DNA of 64,000 bases from Hymenoscyphus infarciens. Lineage: Eukaryota; Ascomycota; Leotiomycetes; Helotiales; Helotiaceae. The notes under the pieces are model-generated. The model was not told the DNA's origin, made no database searches, and worked only from the letters and a program-made list of their open reading frames with translations. The stretch lies in NCBI GenBank assembly GCA_001414345.1, contig LLCB01000005.1:124001-188000 (forward strand), written 5' to 3'. A program made the translations under genes and the position numbers. Positions 42,048 to 53,372 of this stretch are shown piece by piece; the stretch's first letter is position 1, and every line of letters starts with the position of its first letter.

Positions 42048-43324
42048 TTAGCTCTTTCCGTTCAAAGGACTCTTCTCATCGTAGACTGTGCTCTCAATCT
42101 CATCGGGATAGACGATTCCACCTTGTTGTCGGACCTGGTCCATCGTCTCCATAATCACTACACTCTCCTCCCAAGTCAAATTGTCGCTTTGCTTCTTCCC
42201 ATCTCTCAAACACCTAGCAGCTTCATCAGCTTCCCAAAACATACCATGTCCCCATCCCAACTTCCCATCTTTACCCTCCTTATCCGGGTCTTGGGGAATG
42301 GGACAATCCACCTCTTCAACCACTCCTCTCTCTCCGCCTTGCATGATGATTCGATACTTCAGTGGTCGATACAAAGGACCAATAATCTGGATCTCCCCTT
42401 TGGTACCTTGGATTCTACACGCTGGGCCAGCTGCGGGCGAGTTCTCGCCATCGGGTTGAGTAGCAATCTTTAGTGCCGTAGTCGCCACACCCATCGTTTT
42501 GTTCTTCTGAAAATGGCAAATAATGCTCGTGTTCTCATCAGCACCAGTGCGATACTGATCTACGGCAGCCAAAACCTTGGGTCTCTCCCTATCCTCCTCT
42601 TTCTGGCACAGGTATAAAATTTGGAAAACCCATGTCAAAGAATAAATTCCCAAGTCGAGCAAAGCACCTCCAGCCAAATCCATGTTTACCATTCGGTTCT
42701 TGTCGCCAGCTGATCCGAGATTCAAGGCTTCGGAATCTCCGGTCAAATTGAAGCTGTTATCCGCAGTGACTCTCACCAAGGTTCCGATTTTTCCAGCCTT
42801 GATCAACTCCCTGACCTTGATAGAAAGAGGGAAGTAACGAGTCCATACTGCCTCCATGAGAAAGAGATCCTTCTCCTTCGCTTTCTTAATCAACAATCGT
42901 GTTTGCTCTGCATTAACCGTAAATGCCTTTTCGCAAAGTACGTGTTTCCCAGCTTCGAGAGAGAGCATCGCATTTTGGAAATGGTGCGAGTGTGGGGTGG
43001 CTACGTATATGATATCGATGTTTGGATCTTTAACGAGTTCGTGGTAGCTACCGTATGCTTTCGCAGAGGTGGGGGCTTTGATAGAGGTGAGGAATTCTTG
43101 AGCTCGAGATTGCGAGGAGGAGGATGCGGCTGCCACGATTGTATGGCTTACGTCTGTTACCGATCGAGTAGAAGGATTTGTGAGAAGATCTTTGGCGAAA
43201 GCTAGAGAGTGGCAGTTAGCAAATAATTGTATACAAGAGGTTTGAATTGTAGTTGAGAAGGCGTAAACTTGCTTGTCGCGATTCCGCCGGTGGCTAAAAT
43301 GCCCCATTTTACGTTGAAAGCCAT
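42048..43324 (-). CDS. Gfo/Idh/MocA oxidoreductase (dihydrodiol / D-xylose dehydrogenase-like)
   Basis: Exons 43273-43324 and 42048-43201 give 401 residues. The intron (71 bp) is GC-AG: only the GCAAGT donor joins ATGGIAT to TFAKDLL in frame. The N-terminal Rossmann fold has ATGGIA (11-16), TPHSHHFQ, and CEKAFTVNAEQ with catalytic Lys109. The C-terminal beta-sheet domain has MEAVWTRYFP, NMDLAGGALLDLGIY and GWGHGMFWEADEAARC. Closest known groups are fungal NADP-dependent D-xylose 1-dehydrogenases and trans-1,2-dihydrobenzene-1,2-diol dehydrogenases; the substrate is not certain. It is cytosolic. Direct copies of a dispersed repeat flank it. Confidence 0.9.
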
Positions 43325-44660
43325 TGTTGGATACGTGAAGGTGATCAAGGCTTTTTGTTGATCAATTGAGCAATTGTCGGGTTCTACGAAGCGATGCTGG
43401 TGTTGGGTTGAGCTGTTTATATATTTATACATCAACGTCATGGATCTAAAAAGGAGGTGGGGTAAAAGGGCGGGGTAGCATTCCGGCGCTTTCGGTTAAA
43501 CTCCGATGTGACGTTTCTTCAATATATCGTTTAGTCGGGTACATCCAATTGAAATACTTCTAGCATCTTGGAATGATTTTCCACATAGTCTTATTTTTTT
43601 AAGTCTAAAAGATCCCAACTATTGAATGTGGAGTCAATTTTCCCGTTGCAAAAGTGGTGCACTTGTTGTTCCAACTTTGTATACCCTCGCGATGGCAAAT
43701 AAATCACGTTCGTACCTGTCTACCCAACCTTCGTTGTTCTAACTTTCTAGAACAATTCAAGTAAATTACCCTACGCGCTTGGAACAATTTAGGACTATTA
43801 AACCAGCGGTTTTGGAACAAACAAACTACTTGAAAGTGAATAAGGGGTAATTGATTTACTGCTGCGTTTAATATTCACCACGTGAGCATGCTCTCAGAGA
43901 CTTTTTCTATTCTGGTCTTGGGTGTTTTAAAAGAATTATATTCTCCTTTAAGGCACGGTGCTAAGTAGGTAAGGACAACCCAAGTAGCTTCTGTCACTCT
44001 GGAAATAAGGTTGTAAAACACTATAATGAAGAGCCTACGAAAGCAAGCTTTCGCTTAGTCAAACAGACTGTCAGACATAAAGTCTATTGAGTGAGAGTTC
44101 GGAGTTTCATAACCTTCTAGAATCCCGGAAGACTTCAGTTCGACAACCCTGGAAGTCTTCCCTATAGTTTTGGGGTCTTTTTTGGTAGTGAAACCAGGTT
44201 TCCCAGGGTTGGTCAATGTTGAGGAATTTTCCTAATCCAGGCATGAGGGAAAAATTCAGACTCAACAACTGCAAAACCTCCCTGGAATTGCGATGAAGAA
44301 TTGCTATCTCCTCATGTCTCTTGGGGAAAGAAGTTCCATCGAGAAATATCCCACAACTTGCGCTTAGTGGCCGTAGAGCTACTTGCTTTTCATAACTGGA
44401 AAAAAATGGTGTAGGTATATTTTCACGAATCAAGACAGAAACGAGTGAGTAGTAATATGTTTCGTTTTACTCCTGTAAAGCACTCCTTTCTTTTTTCATG
44501 CTGTGTCCCTTGCCACATGCAATGTGGTATCTCCCAATTCGTTCCAGCTCTATGTATCCTTGAGCACCCTAAACTCCCCGAACTCCCCATATCCCCACCC
44601 CAAAATTCTCTGAAGAAAGACAATAAAATTACATGAATAAGAACCCATCAACCAAACAGA
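43325..44660. other. Intergenic with repeat copy B
   Basis: Aside from the repeat copy at 43683-43822, no gene is supported. The short open frames at 44107-44640 overlap in several directions. Confidence 0.45.
43683..43822 (+). repeat. Dispersed repeat family, copy B (best preserved)
   Basis: Contains ACCCTCGCGATGG, TTCGTACCTGTCTACC, the hairpin TTGTTCTA-ACTTTC-TAGAACAA, a CGCTTGGAACAATTTAGG segment and a closing TTTTGGAACAA. Related copies are at 35027, 41713 and 62266. No coding capacity; a MITE- or SINE-like non-autonomous repeat is likely. Confidence 0.6.
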
Positions 44661-45092
44661 TCAAGCAGGTGGAGACATGACTCCAGTCTTCTGCTGGGTA
44701 GTCAATTCTGGTGTGCTAGCACCTGGGCATCCAACTCCCTTCACACCGGTAAAGCTCTGTAAGGTGATGATCATAGCTGTCGCACGAGTCTTTTGGGTAT
44801 TGGCATCTGTGACTTTTGGATCGGTATTGAATGTGATTTTTGTTCCAAGAACATTCCCTGCTGCGACGTTGTCGCTAAGCTTTTTGATGAAGTCGGCGCG
44901 AGCTGGTGGGCAGTTTTTTGGAATTGGGGCCTTGTTTGCGCCAACGCCAGAGCCAGCTTTGATGCTGAAGTTTGGAACGAGAGAGGGATCGATTGCAGCT
45001 GCTCGGGTTTCAATGTCGAGATCAATTGCTGTTGGAAGAGCAGATGCACCGAGAGCGAGGAGGAAAAAGGTGGTGGTGGTGAAGAATTGCAT
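44661..45092 (-). CDS. Small secreted protein, 143 residues
   Basis: One exon. The start MQFFTTTTFFLLALGASALP is a clear signal peptide; longer upstream in-frame reading lacks a reason to be coding. A short acidic pro-like segment (IDLDIETRAAAID) is followed by PNFSIKAGSGVG and a mature part with two cysteines (KNCPPAR, GVGCPGA), which could form one disulfide. No domain recognised. A CTTATA on the plus strand (TATAAG on the coding strand) about 250 bp upstream could be its TATA box. An extracellular role is inferred. Confidence 0.75.
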   Translation of the reverse strand: MQFFTTTTFFLLALGASALPTAIDLDIETRAAAIDPSLVPNFSIKAGSGVGANKAPIPKNCPPARADFIKKLSDNVAAGNVLGTKITFNTDPKVTDANTQKTRATAMIITLQSFTGVKGVGCPGASTPELTTQQKTGVMSPPA

Positions 45093-47042
45093 TTTGAAGG
45101 TTGTATTGGTTGGGATAATCTTTAAAAAATGGGTAGATGACTTTTGGGTATCGTAGAATTGAAGCAAGATGAAATAAGACCAGCTTCCAAAGTAGAAAAA
45201 CGCTTGCAGGTTGTAAGGAGTGGAAATTGGTAGTTGGATTTGTGAATAGAAAAAGAACGGTCTCGTCAAGAGATGGGTATATGAAGAAAGAACTGTTGAT
45301 ATGGAATGATCAAATGAAAGTGCCCAATGCGGTACTCTTATACACCTTGACCACTTCTGATACTCTGCCCCCTTAGCCGCGGGGCCTTGACAGGAACCCA
45401 TCTTTTCAAAGTACCGAGCAGGCCTCGTTCCAGTCTTCTGGTGTAAGGAGCGGTTTGAACCAAAGACTAAGCCCTGGCCAGAACTGTCAAAACTCTCAAA
45501 CATTCTCATTCTGTGATAATTTTAATCGCATCACCTATGAAAGCTCTCATGAAGAGAGGCACTGCTCGTAGGAACAGTCTCGGAGTTTCCAGAAGACCTG
45601 GCCGCATAAGCTTCCCTCAAATTGATTCCATGATATCGAATCCCATCAGAGAATCCTATTGACCCACATTTTACCCCATACAAAACCCGATTCAACTGGC
45701 GCCACCCCCCCATAAGCGCTGAACCAATCAGCGCACTCATCACCCAGCACTTCGGAACGAAGCGAACCCAACTGCAGGGGAAGGGCTCCTTTCACAAACA
45801 TGAAACCAAGCTTGAATTGTGCAAGCCCTCATGGTCACATCGGTTTTTTTAAACGTCAACTGTTTAAGATCAGATTGCGACAGGTGCCGGCGATCAGACG
45901 ATCAATCAAATCCCCACGAGCTTCTATTATGGTGCTGTATTGCTTAGACTAAACGGAACCTAATCCACGAGGTCGATCCAATCCTTTCTGAAGAATTATA
46001 TGCGATGATTCTTTCACCTAGTATACAAGAGTTTGAAGTATTTTGGTAGATTTTTGAGCCGCAGTTAAATCCTTCCTTCAAACACCCTTCCGGACTTCAG
46101 AAGTACCGAGCACTCGATACTTGGGGAGTCCTTCCTTTCACTCCTTGACTTCGCTAGCAAACTTTGGTTGCTGAATTGATGTTGCCGGAAAATTTCCTCC
46201 ATCGCGCTTCTAGAACCTCCGCACGGGCAACTTCAAAACAAAGAAGTGGTCTACTCCGTAAGATTTTACCCTCGCAAAATCTTCAACCCCACCAAATTCG
46301 TTTCCTCATGGACGTTGTTTCACAAACATCAGTCACGTTTCTTGAATCAAAACTGCGATCAGTTGAAACTTCCTTCATTCATCCGGTAAATTCTGGGATA
46401 CAGGATGTAATTCTCCCTCGAATTATGGGACGATAGCATGGGTATTATGGGTCTATTGTCGCCAATAAATGAGCTTGGGAAAGTCAATCTGCAGTAACCC
46501 CCGTTGAAGAACACAGACTTGGTTTGATATTCTCGCTTGTATCGCACCGAACTTTTTCTTTTTGTGTTTGGTTTGAAAGTTTCCGGCAACTTTGAGTTTG
46601 CCGTGCGACCGGTGATAGGAGCATTAGTAGTCGCATATGTTTTGATTCGTCCCCACTTCTTACTACATATATCGGCCTTTTCCTAAACCCTTTGACAGGA
46701 GCGCCGTGTTATAAACGCACGGGTCGTCTCTTCGAGAGGCAATTGCAGTTTGTGAAGCCGATTCGGACGAATCACCAAAGAGGACACTGATCCCAGACCG
46801 GACTGTTCGCAGAGCAAAGATCTAGCCCTTCTTTATTTGTAAAACTCTACCAAATCCTCTACTAGAAGTCTAGCTTGTAAGTCATTGCTCTCCGGCACTA
46901 ATGTGTCTTATTGTGGGACTATTCTCGGGTAATTGCTAGCCGAGAAGGTTTTAGAGAATTAAATATCTCTTCTAATTCTTCTCGGATATAATCTTGATTA
47001 CTGTTTAATAATGCCTCAAGGATTCCTTATAGGAACTCGGTC
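45093..47042. other. Intergenic, 1.9 kb
   Basis: No gene supported. The open frames at 45531-45743 and 46164-46589 lack motifs and overlap on both strands. Confidence 0.45.
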
Positions 47043-47267
47043 ATCTACTAGGGGGTGTAGGAATTCGTGACTAGTTACGAGCAGAGTACTTTTATACTAC
47101 TCTCTTAATTGTTTAACTAGGACTAGGAAAAGTAATTCAATTATCCTATGAGATTAGAATAATGAGATTTATATTGTCTTCATTGTTCTAGAAGAGTTAG
47201 GAGAATTATAGAAGGGGAAGGTACCTGGACTATAGTTACGAATTCCTGCAACCCCTCGTGGTCTACA
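47043..47267. mobile_element. Fold-back MITE-like element, copy 1 (about 225 bp)
   Basis: Imperfect terminal inverted repeats of about 30 bp: the left arm contains GGGTGTAGGAATTCGTGACT and the right arm read inward gives GGTTGCAGGAATTCGTAACT. The interior is AT-rich without coding capacity. A shorter relative with the same arms lies at 49232-49322. Confidence 0.6.
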
Positions 47268-47774
47268 TTGAGGTGGTTTTAAGCACCAGTTCACTAGACG
47301 TAAGATGTCCATACCAATAACGATGCCTAAAAAATCCATCGCCCAACCGCATGCCGTGGCATAGCACAAAGGCTGGGTCCAAGGTCATGTGGAAGGTAGA
47401 TCATTGGAATTTGCGATTGTCGTTGCTTGGTTAAGACTATTCGCTTTGTTACTGCGGAATTAGTTTGTATAGGCAATGAGTGAGCTATTTCCGAGAATAT
47501 CCCCGAGCTAATATATTTTTTTCCAAGTTCGAGATGTCTCCGAGTCGATATTTCCGAGAGAAGATATTCCCAAGTTGAGGTAATGGCCTTCTACTGTACA
47601 GTCGGGTAATGAGATGCTATGTAGAGAGAGATATCCGATCTTTACCTTAGGGTTTATCAAAATTGGTGACGAAGAACTTGAGAGAACACATCTTAGTTGT
47701 ATTGAGATGCGCTTGTGGCATGCAACAGTGGAGGCACTGAAAGAATAATTTTGCTTCCCCCTTCGCGCATCACA
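47268..47774. other. Intergenic
   Basis: The 3' flank of the aldo/keto reductase gene. Contains repeated GAG(A/T)(A/T)TTCC motifs at about 47490-47570 and nothing else recognisable. Confidence 0.4.
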
Positions 47775-48826
47775 TCAAATGAGAGCCTTAAACTCCTCAA
47801 CCAGTTGTTCCCATTCCCCTTCCCATTCGCCTCCCTCGCCCACCAATCCAGCAACTCTTTCCAATCCTTGAATATCACCAGACATGTGTTCCAAATTGGT
47901 AGTTCCATCAAGAATACTAATTCCTCGCACACCAAGAATAATGAGAGAATAAAGCGCTAGGGGCTTATCGCCATTCAGTTTCTTCGCCAATGTTTCGACG
48001 GGCTTTGATTTCATTAATCCAGGATTTCCAGTCAGTGTCCAGAAAGACTCATACAAAATCCCATTCTTTTGACAGAAAGAGCGAAGCTGTGAATCATGTC
48101 CAGTTGCTGGATAAAAGCGATTTTGGACTACGCAGGGTGAAATCGGCGCTTTGTCATATATGGCCATCAAAGTTTTTAGATCTGTGTTTGAAATTCCAAG
48201 ACTTCGAATCTTAGTGGGGACGTTGGAGGCTAGGAGGGTAAAAGCTTCGATATTGAGCTCGAGAGTCGAGAGTGGGGAATGAAGTAGTAATGTGTCAATG
48301 TAAGGTTCTTCATCTGGTGAGAATCTGAAGTTTTTGAGTGACGACTTGATAGAATCTATGATTTGGGTCTCGAGGGGGGCAGAAGCATCATACGGCATAT
48401 TTTGGGGATCTTGGCCAGACGGTGGGGTATATTTTGTTTGAATCTATTTTGCTTTCGGTCAGAATAGCTTCATACTCATTTAACAGATGGGGAGCAATTT
48501 ACATGTAACTCCTTCCTCGTGACAATTCCTTCGTCAATTGCTCGCTTTATTCCTTCACATACCAAATCCTCTCGATAATGGCGGGGTTGCGCAGCGGTAT
48601 CGATCGCTCGAAATCCAGCTTTGATTGCCTCATACACCAATCCTGCTGTCCGCTCTTTTTTCCACGCGGTACCATAAATGAGTTTAGCTATCTTGACCTC
48701 CGGCTTTGCTTTTGGTGAGAATGGCATGAGAAGAGTCGATTTTGAGGTTGAAGACGGCATGTTTCTGGCCCTGGCTATCTGGATTACTGTTCGATGTAAT
48801 TGAGGAACTCTAGGAGCAAGAACCAT
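47775..48826 (-). CDS. Aldo/keto reductase
   Basis: Exons 48503-48826 and 47775-48443 (59-bp intron) encode 330 residues. The AKR (beta/alpha)8 barrel begins at about 45 with IAKLIYGTAWKKERTAGLVY. The catalytic tetrad is complete: Asp76 (AIDTA), Tyr84 (RHYRED), Lys112 (IQTKYTPP) and His163 (LLLHSPL). Late motifs ISILDGTTN and GVRGIS match the NADPH-binding end. The first 40 residues are basic and Ser/Arg-rich and may be a mitochondrial presequence. A start at the second Met (48760) would leave 308 residues. It reduces aldehydes or ketones with NAD(P)H; the substrate is unknown. Confidence 0.9.
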
Positions 48827-50077
48827 GGGTTCAGCTATGACTGCAGTGAAAATTTTAATGTAGGAAACAATTACAATATGTTCTTTGTTGGTAGTTTGTT
48901 ACAACAAGGTGAAACGTCATGACGCTTCGGGCATAACCCCAGCACGATAAGTCCGATATGCTAAAGCGGCATGTCCTCTCTCGTTGATACAACTTCAATT
49001 GTTTGGATCAATTTATTAAAATTTTCTAGGAAGTCAAAACAAGAAGCGTTGCCTCATACCGCTTTTATTACCTAATTCTTGGAAATAATGAGGGAAGATC
49101 ATTCCTGGAGGTTAGAAGCACTGATATCCCTATCTTTTGTTCTCTACCTTTTGTCGAGTAAGCTGCTCTTCGTCGAGTAAGCCATTCTTTTTCTAAGCAA
49201 GAAATTGCTCCAACCGCTTTGATTGTTACAATAGTCTGCCGGGGGATACAGGAGTTTGTAACTGGCGAATAGTTAACTAACTCTATATAGTTACGAATTC
49301 CTATAGCCCCTGGTGGTCTTATGACTAAACACAATTTACCTCCTAAGTTTGAAGTTAATCTAAAATTTTCCAGGAGGTTAGAAGCCTTGCCACTAACTTT
49401 TATTATAGATCTTCATCGAGTAATTAGAGAGACACTTTTTATAACATAATAAATTTATAATAATTGTCTTAAAGCGATATGTCTTACTAACGAGATGTTT
49501 TTCAAGATAGCTTTTTCTTTTGTTTTTTCAAGACTTTAATAGACTATTCAAAGTGTGTTTCTTTCTAGAAACCTAGATCTTAACTATCTAACACTAGATT
49601 ATAGAGAGTTCTTAGTTTTTATTTCTACTAAAATTAATTTATTTTCACTCTTTTCAAGGTTTATAAATAATTCTATACTTAAGTATAGATGTGATTACAG
49701 CCTCCACAAACAAATGCAGTGTAGAATCAAATCAGTAATACCCAGACACAGGGGCTTTGGCAAAATCTTCGATTATTACCAAATAGTAGCAAAGAGGGAA
49801 AAGCCCCAGACATTATTCCGCAAACTCCTCTAAACACCCCCCTAAATTCTTGCCCGACTTCCTTGAAAATGCATGGATATCCACAAACGCCTTTCCTAGT
49901 TTTACTTTCTCCCCTTTCCTCGTCGATTTTGCGCTTTACTTCTCAGCAGGTTCGCTGTCTGAATGTTGCAATGAAAAACATAGAGCAACCTACTCCCATG
50001 AAATCCAATACATCCGTCACCCACCATCTCCCCACCGCAAACGTAAAAACCAACAGCCAGTTGGTATTCTCGCCTCT
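48827..50077. other. Intergenic, partly AT-rich
   Basis: AT-rich between about 49330 and 49710, with degenerate repeats (GGAAGTTAGAAGC-like segments near 49100 and 49370). Apart from the fold-back element at 49232-49322, no gene is supported. Confidence 0.45.
49232..49322. mobile_element. Fold-back MITE-like element, copy 2 (short)
   Basis: The left arm GGGGATACAGGAGTTTGTAACT and the right arm TAGTTACGAATTCCTATAGC are inverted repeats only about 20-25 bp apart, so the whole copy is one hairpin. The right arm extends to CCCCTGGTGGTCTT, matching the outer end of copy 1 (CCCCTCGTGGTCTA). Confidence 0.55.
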
Positions 50078-51025
50078 CTAATTTCCATAACCCATCAACT
50101 TGGTAATCTCATCCAACAACTCTTGCAACTCATCATCACTGATCTTATCTGTAAGACTAGGAATGAGAGTTTTCGCTTCTTCAGCTGTGTCGCAACATAA
50201 TGAACCTATTTTCCCAAAGTCAGTTTGGTCTGACATATAGAATCGTACTTGAAAATACCTAATTGTGCTCGCTCGAACTTTGCCAAATTCTTCTTTGCAG
50301 TCAACAATCGCTCCACAGCTTCCACATTTTCCTTTCGTCGGAAACGGGCGAAGTGTTCTAGGTACTGTGTCGTCTTTTGAAGAATCCTGTGGGCAGAAGA
50401 ATTAGTAAATGGGGTTTATAAGCGCTTTATCATCGCAAATCTGAGGATAGCAACAGCGCAGCGAGAAAGATAGAGAGCGTTGCTAGCGCTCTTTATCCAA
50501 CCACCGCTCAATATTTCGCCCATGCAGTCCTGGGAAATTCCAAGAGATCAAACTAGGATCTACACCTCCATGCGAAACTGAGGAAAGCGAGAGAACAGCG
50601 ACAAGTAGGGAGCAGCGACAAAGGGCTCTTCATACAACCACCATTCAACCTGCGCCCATCCACAAAATACCACGAGCCCCCCCCGTATATCAGACTGCCC
50701 TCTCCTCCAGCGCTGACTACATAAAACTCCCTGTCCCCAGAATCCTCTTCAAATTCCAACTTTCTCCATCCTTATCTCCCCTCTGCCTCCTCCTCCGTAT
50801 CCCAAGACATATGCAGCAAAGACAACCCAGAAAAACTTACTCAGTCTCATTAACATTCTTCCTATCAGCCTTCCTCTTCGCAACCAACGCATTAATAACC
50901 AGCGCGGCCTCACTGTGCGTCAACGCATCCACATTCTGGAACTCGCCCAATCTTAACTCGCTCGCAGCTTCTTCGTCGCCTTGGGGGGCTTCGCGGGACC
51001 GGGAGGTGGGCGCTGGAGTTGCCAT
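50078..51025 (-). CDS. RPB4: RNA polymerase II subunit RPB4
   Basis: Exons 50841-51025, 50259-50386 and 50078-50205 give 146 residues, usual for fungal Rpb4. The N-terminal part carries LRLGEFQNVDALTHSEAALV. The HRDC-like helical C-terminus contains YLEHFARFRRKENVEAVERL and LCCDTAEEAKTLIPSLTDKI, ending with the DELQELLDEITKLMGY helix. Rpb4 pairs with Rpb7 in the stalk of RNA polymerase II, which binds emerging RNA and has roles in initiation, export and decay. The first intron is 454 bp, long for this genome. The gene is divergent from TRS23. Confidence 0.93.
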
Positions 51026-51388
51026 GTTTGCGCTGGACTCTCTCGTTGATCAATGCTGCAGTGGCGTACCGGTAGAGTACTCTTGGAATAGAGAGGACGA
51101 GAGGGTTGTCGGACGAGTAGTGTTTGGTTGTCGGGAGGAGACGAAGACGTGGTGGGGTTGTTGTCGCGTGAAAGAGAAGCTTTGAAGCTCAGGCAAAAGC
51201 CGGGCTTCCCTCCAGCCTCGTCAAAATCTGGGGAAATGCAACGAACCGAACAACCAACAACCAATGCGCCATTCAGTCTCACACTCACCACAAACTGTCA
51301 ATTAATCCCCCAATACCTCACACCTCTCCAATTTTCGCATCTCCAGCTCACAAATCCCTCAAAAACAAAAGCAAAGCACGAAGACAAA
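51026..51388. promoter_or_regulatory. Divergent promoter RPB4 / TRS23
   Basis: A 363-bp gap between two divergently read housekeeping genes. Contains several CAACC/AACCAACAA tracts. No specific sites were identified. Confidence 0.5.
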
Positions 51389-51972
51389 ATGTACGTTCTC
51401 AGAAGGTTGAACAAAGAGTGATGCTGACCAAAAACAAGGGTTGTCTACGCTTTAATCATAATCAACAAAGCCGGCGGCCTAGTCTACCAACGCGACTTCG
51501 CAGAAGGTCTCAACAAACTTAGCATAAACGATTACCTCGTCCTAGCAGGAACCTTTCACGGGTGCGTCTCCCTTCCGCCTCTTCACCCCAAATCCCATTT
51601 CCCCTCCCCATCCACCTCCACATCCCAAAACTAACACCTCCTAGTATACACGCAATATCAACCCGTCTAAACCCTCTCTCCCCGCAAGCTGCCTCACAAA
51701 CCTCCTCCTCCCGTCCTCCCCCGCCCTCGGGGATTGAGGTCCTAGAAACCGAAAACTTCCGCCTCCAATGCTTCCAGACCCTCACCGGCACAAAATTCCT
51801 CCTCTTCACCGAACCACAACAACCGAATATCGAGAAGATAATGAGTACGATATATGGACTGTATGCGGATTACGTGATGAAGAACCCGTTTTACAGTCTG
51901 GAGATGCCGGTGAGATGTGAGGGGTGGGAGAGGAGGCTTGTGAGGGAGATTAGGGGGGTTAATTCGCGATGA
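51389..51972 (+). CDS. TRS23: TRAPP complex subunit Trs23 (TRAPPC4/synbindin)
   Basis: Exons 51389-51390, 51439-51561 and 51645-51972 give 150 residues. The first exon supplies only the AT of the start codon: after a GTACGT...CAAG intron of 48 bp (with a CTGAC branch point) the G completes ATG, and the protein begins MVVYALIIINKAGGLVYQRD as in other Trs23 proteins. The longin-like core continues with LAGTFHGIHAISTRLNPLSP, then GIEVLETENFRLQCFQTLTG, TKFLLFTEP and the C-terminal IYGLYADYVMKNPFYSLEMP. TRAPP complexes tether ER-derived and Golgi vesicles and activate Ypt1. An ATG read straight through without splicing would end after about nine residues. Confidence 0.92.
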
Positions 51973-52424
51973 GTGGTTTAAGTAAGGGGAGCATGTTGAA
52001 CTTTTATCTAGAGGGAGCTGAAGGGACTTTCGGGGTGAGGCCATCACGATTGAGGGCTGGGCGTCAGGTTATGGGTCTTAAAGAGGGGCGAGAGATAGCC
52101 AGCTATTTGCTCAATGAAGGGTTGGGTGTTGAGACCAAAGGGGCGAAGCAATCTATCTCTGCCCCAGCGTGAAGAGAGAAGAAGAAACATCTAGACATCA
52201 TGAATTTGGAATGGACCTGTCTGGAACTAAGCGGAAGAAGATTCATGAGGAAGGGCCCGGAATTGCAGCAAGCAAGAGGCAAATTGAAGAACTAGTCAGA
52301 GGAATGAAAAAAAGGAGCACAAGATCTCATATTAAAGAATAAAGTCCTTAGCCCTTTGCACTAGCATGGCAATATCTATTGGTACATCCCAACGCCATCC
52401 GCAATGCAATACTTCCTCCAACCT
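51973..52424. other. Shared 3' region of TRS23 and RPN10
   Basis: Convergent 3' flanks; the short open frame at 51969-52172 overlaps the TRS23 end and has no support. Confidence 0.5.
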
Positions 52425-53372
52425 CTATGCAGTATCCATTTTATCATCACCATCCTTGTCCTTTTTGTCATCCTTCGATCCGCTAGCCTCGCCATCCTTA
52501 TTCAATAAAGGTTGTGAAGCCTCGTCCTCTTCCTTGATTTCCGGTAATGCAGCCTTGGCCTCTGCCTCAGCCTTGTCCTTATTCTGTTTCTCAACTCTAG
52601 CTTTTTCTTCCTCCATTGACATGCGTAATGCCAAAGCAAGTTCTGGGTCCACACTTGGGTCGATACCAAATTCAAAAGAACCAGTGTCACCGCCCTCAGC
52701 GGCACCTCCCATTCCACCCGGCGCAGCAGATCCATCGCCATTCAGTATGGGGCTTGTAACCAGTTGATCGCTAAGGAGTCCAGGCCCAGGTGGAATAATC
52801 GCCAAATGTGATCCCTCACTACTCTTAACAGCCTCGTTAAAAGCAGTTAACTTCTTGGTCGTGCCGTCATCCAACTCTCCAAATGCCACAAAGTCGATGT
52901 TTACTCCAATCTTCTTCATCTTCTTGGCCAGTTTGATGAGAGTTTTATCGTCTTCAGGTATAGCGCTGCAGGTAAAGACGATGATTCGCTGTTTCTGTGC
53001 TTTGTTTTGTCGGTGTTTGAGTGCCAACTACAACCAAATCAGTCTCCATCCCTTCCCTCTCAAGAAATTAAAAATACTTACACCTGCAATCTGAATCCCC
53101 GTAGCAAGATGACTCTCCCCTCTAATCTTCGACTTTGTGCGATGCAATCCCTCCAATATCTTTCCATGGTCCGTTGTCAAAGTGACGAGAACCTCCGGGC
53201 CCTTGCCTCCCATGCTCATCAGTCCTACCGATGATTCGGGGTTGCCTTGTGTGATTGCGGAGAAGATGAGGGATACGGCATCGGATTGAGCTTCGAATCG
53301 TGTGGGTGTGTAGTCTCCGTTTCGACTGCTTTCGCTGTTGTCCACTACTATCATTACTGCTTCGAGACCCAT
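52425..53372 (-). CDS. RPN10: 26S proteasome ubiquitin receptor Rpn10
   Basis: Exons 53082-53372 and 52425-53027 (54-bp intron) give 297 residues. The N-terminal VWA domain has MIVVDNSESSRNGDY (MIDAS-like), SVGLMSMGG and LKHRQNKAQKQRIIVFTCS. A single ubiquitin-interacting motif DPELALALRMSMEEEKAR lies at about 210-227. The C-terminus is a charged Lys/Asp tail. Rpn10 sits between the proteasome lid and base and captures ubiquitylated substrates. It is convergent with TRS23 and divergent from TMA22. Confidence 0.95.
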
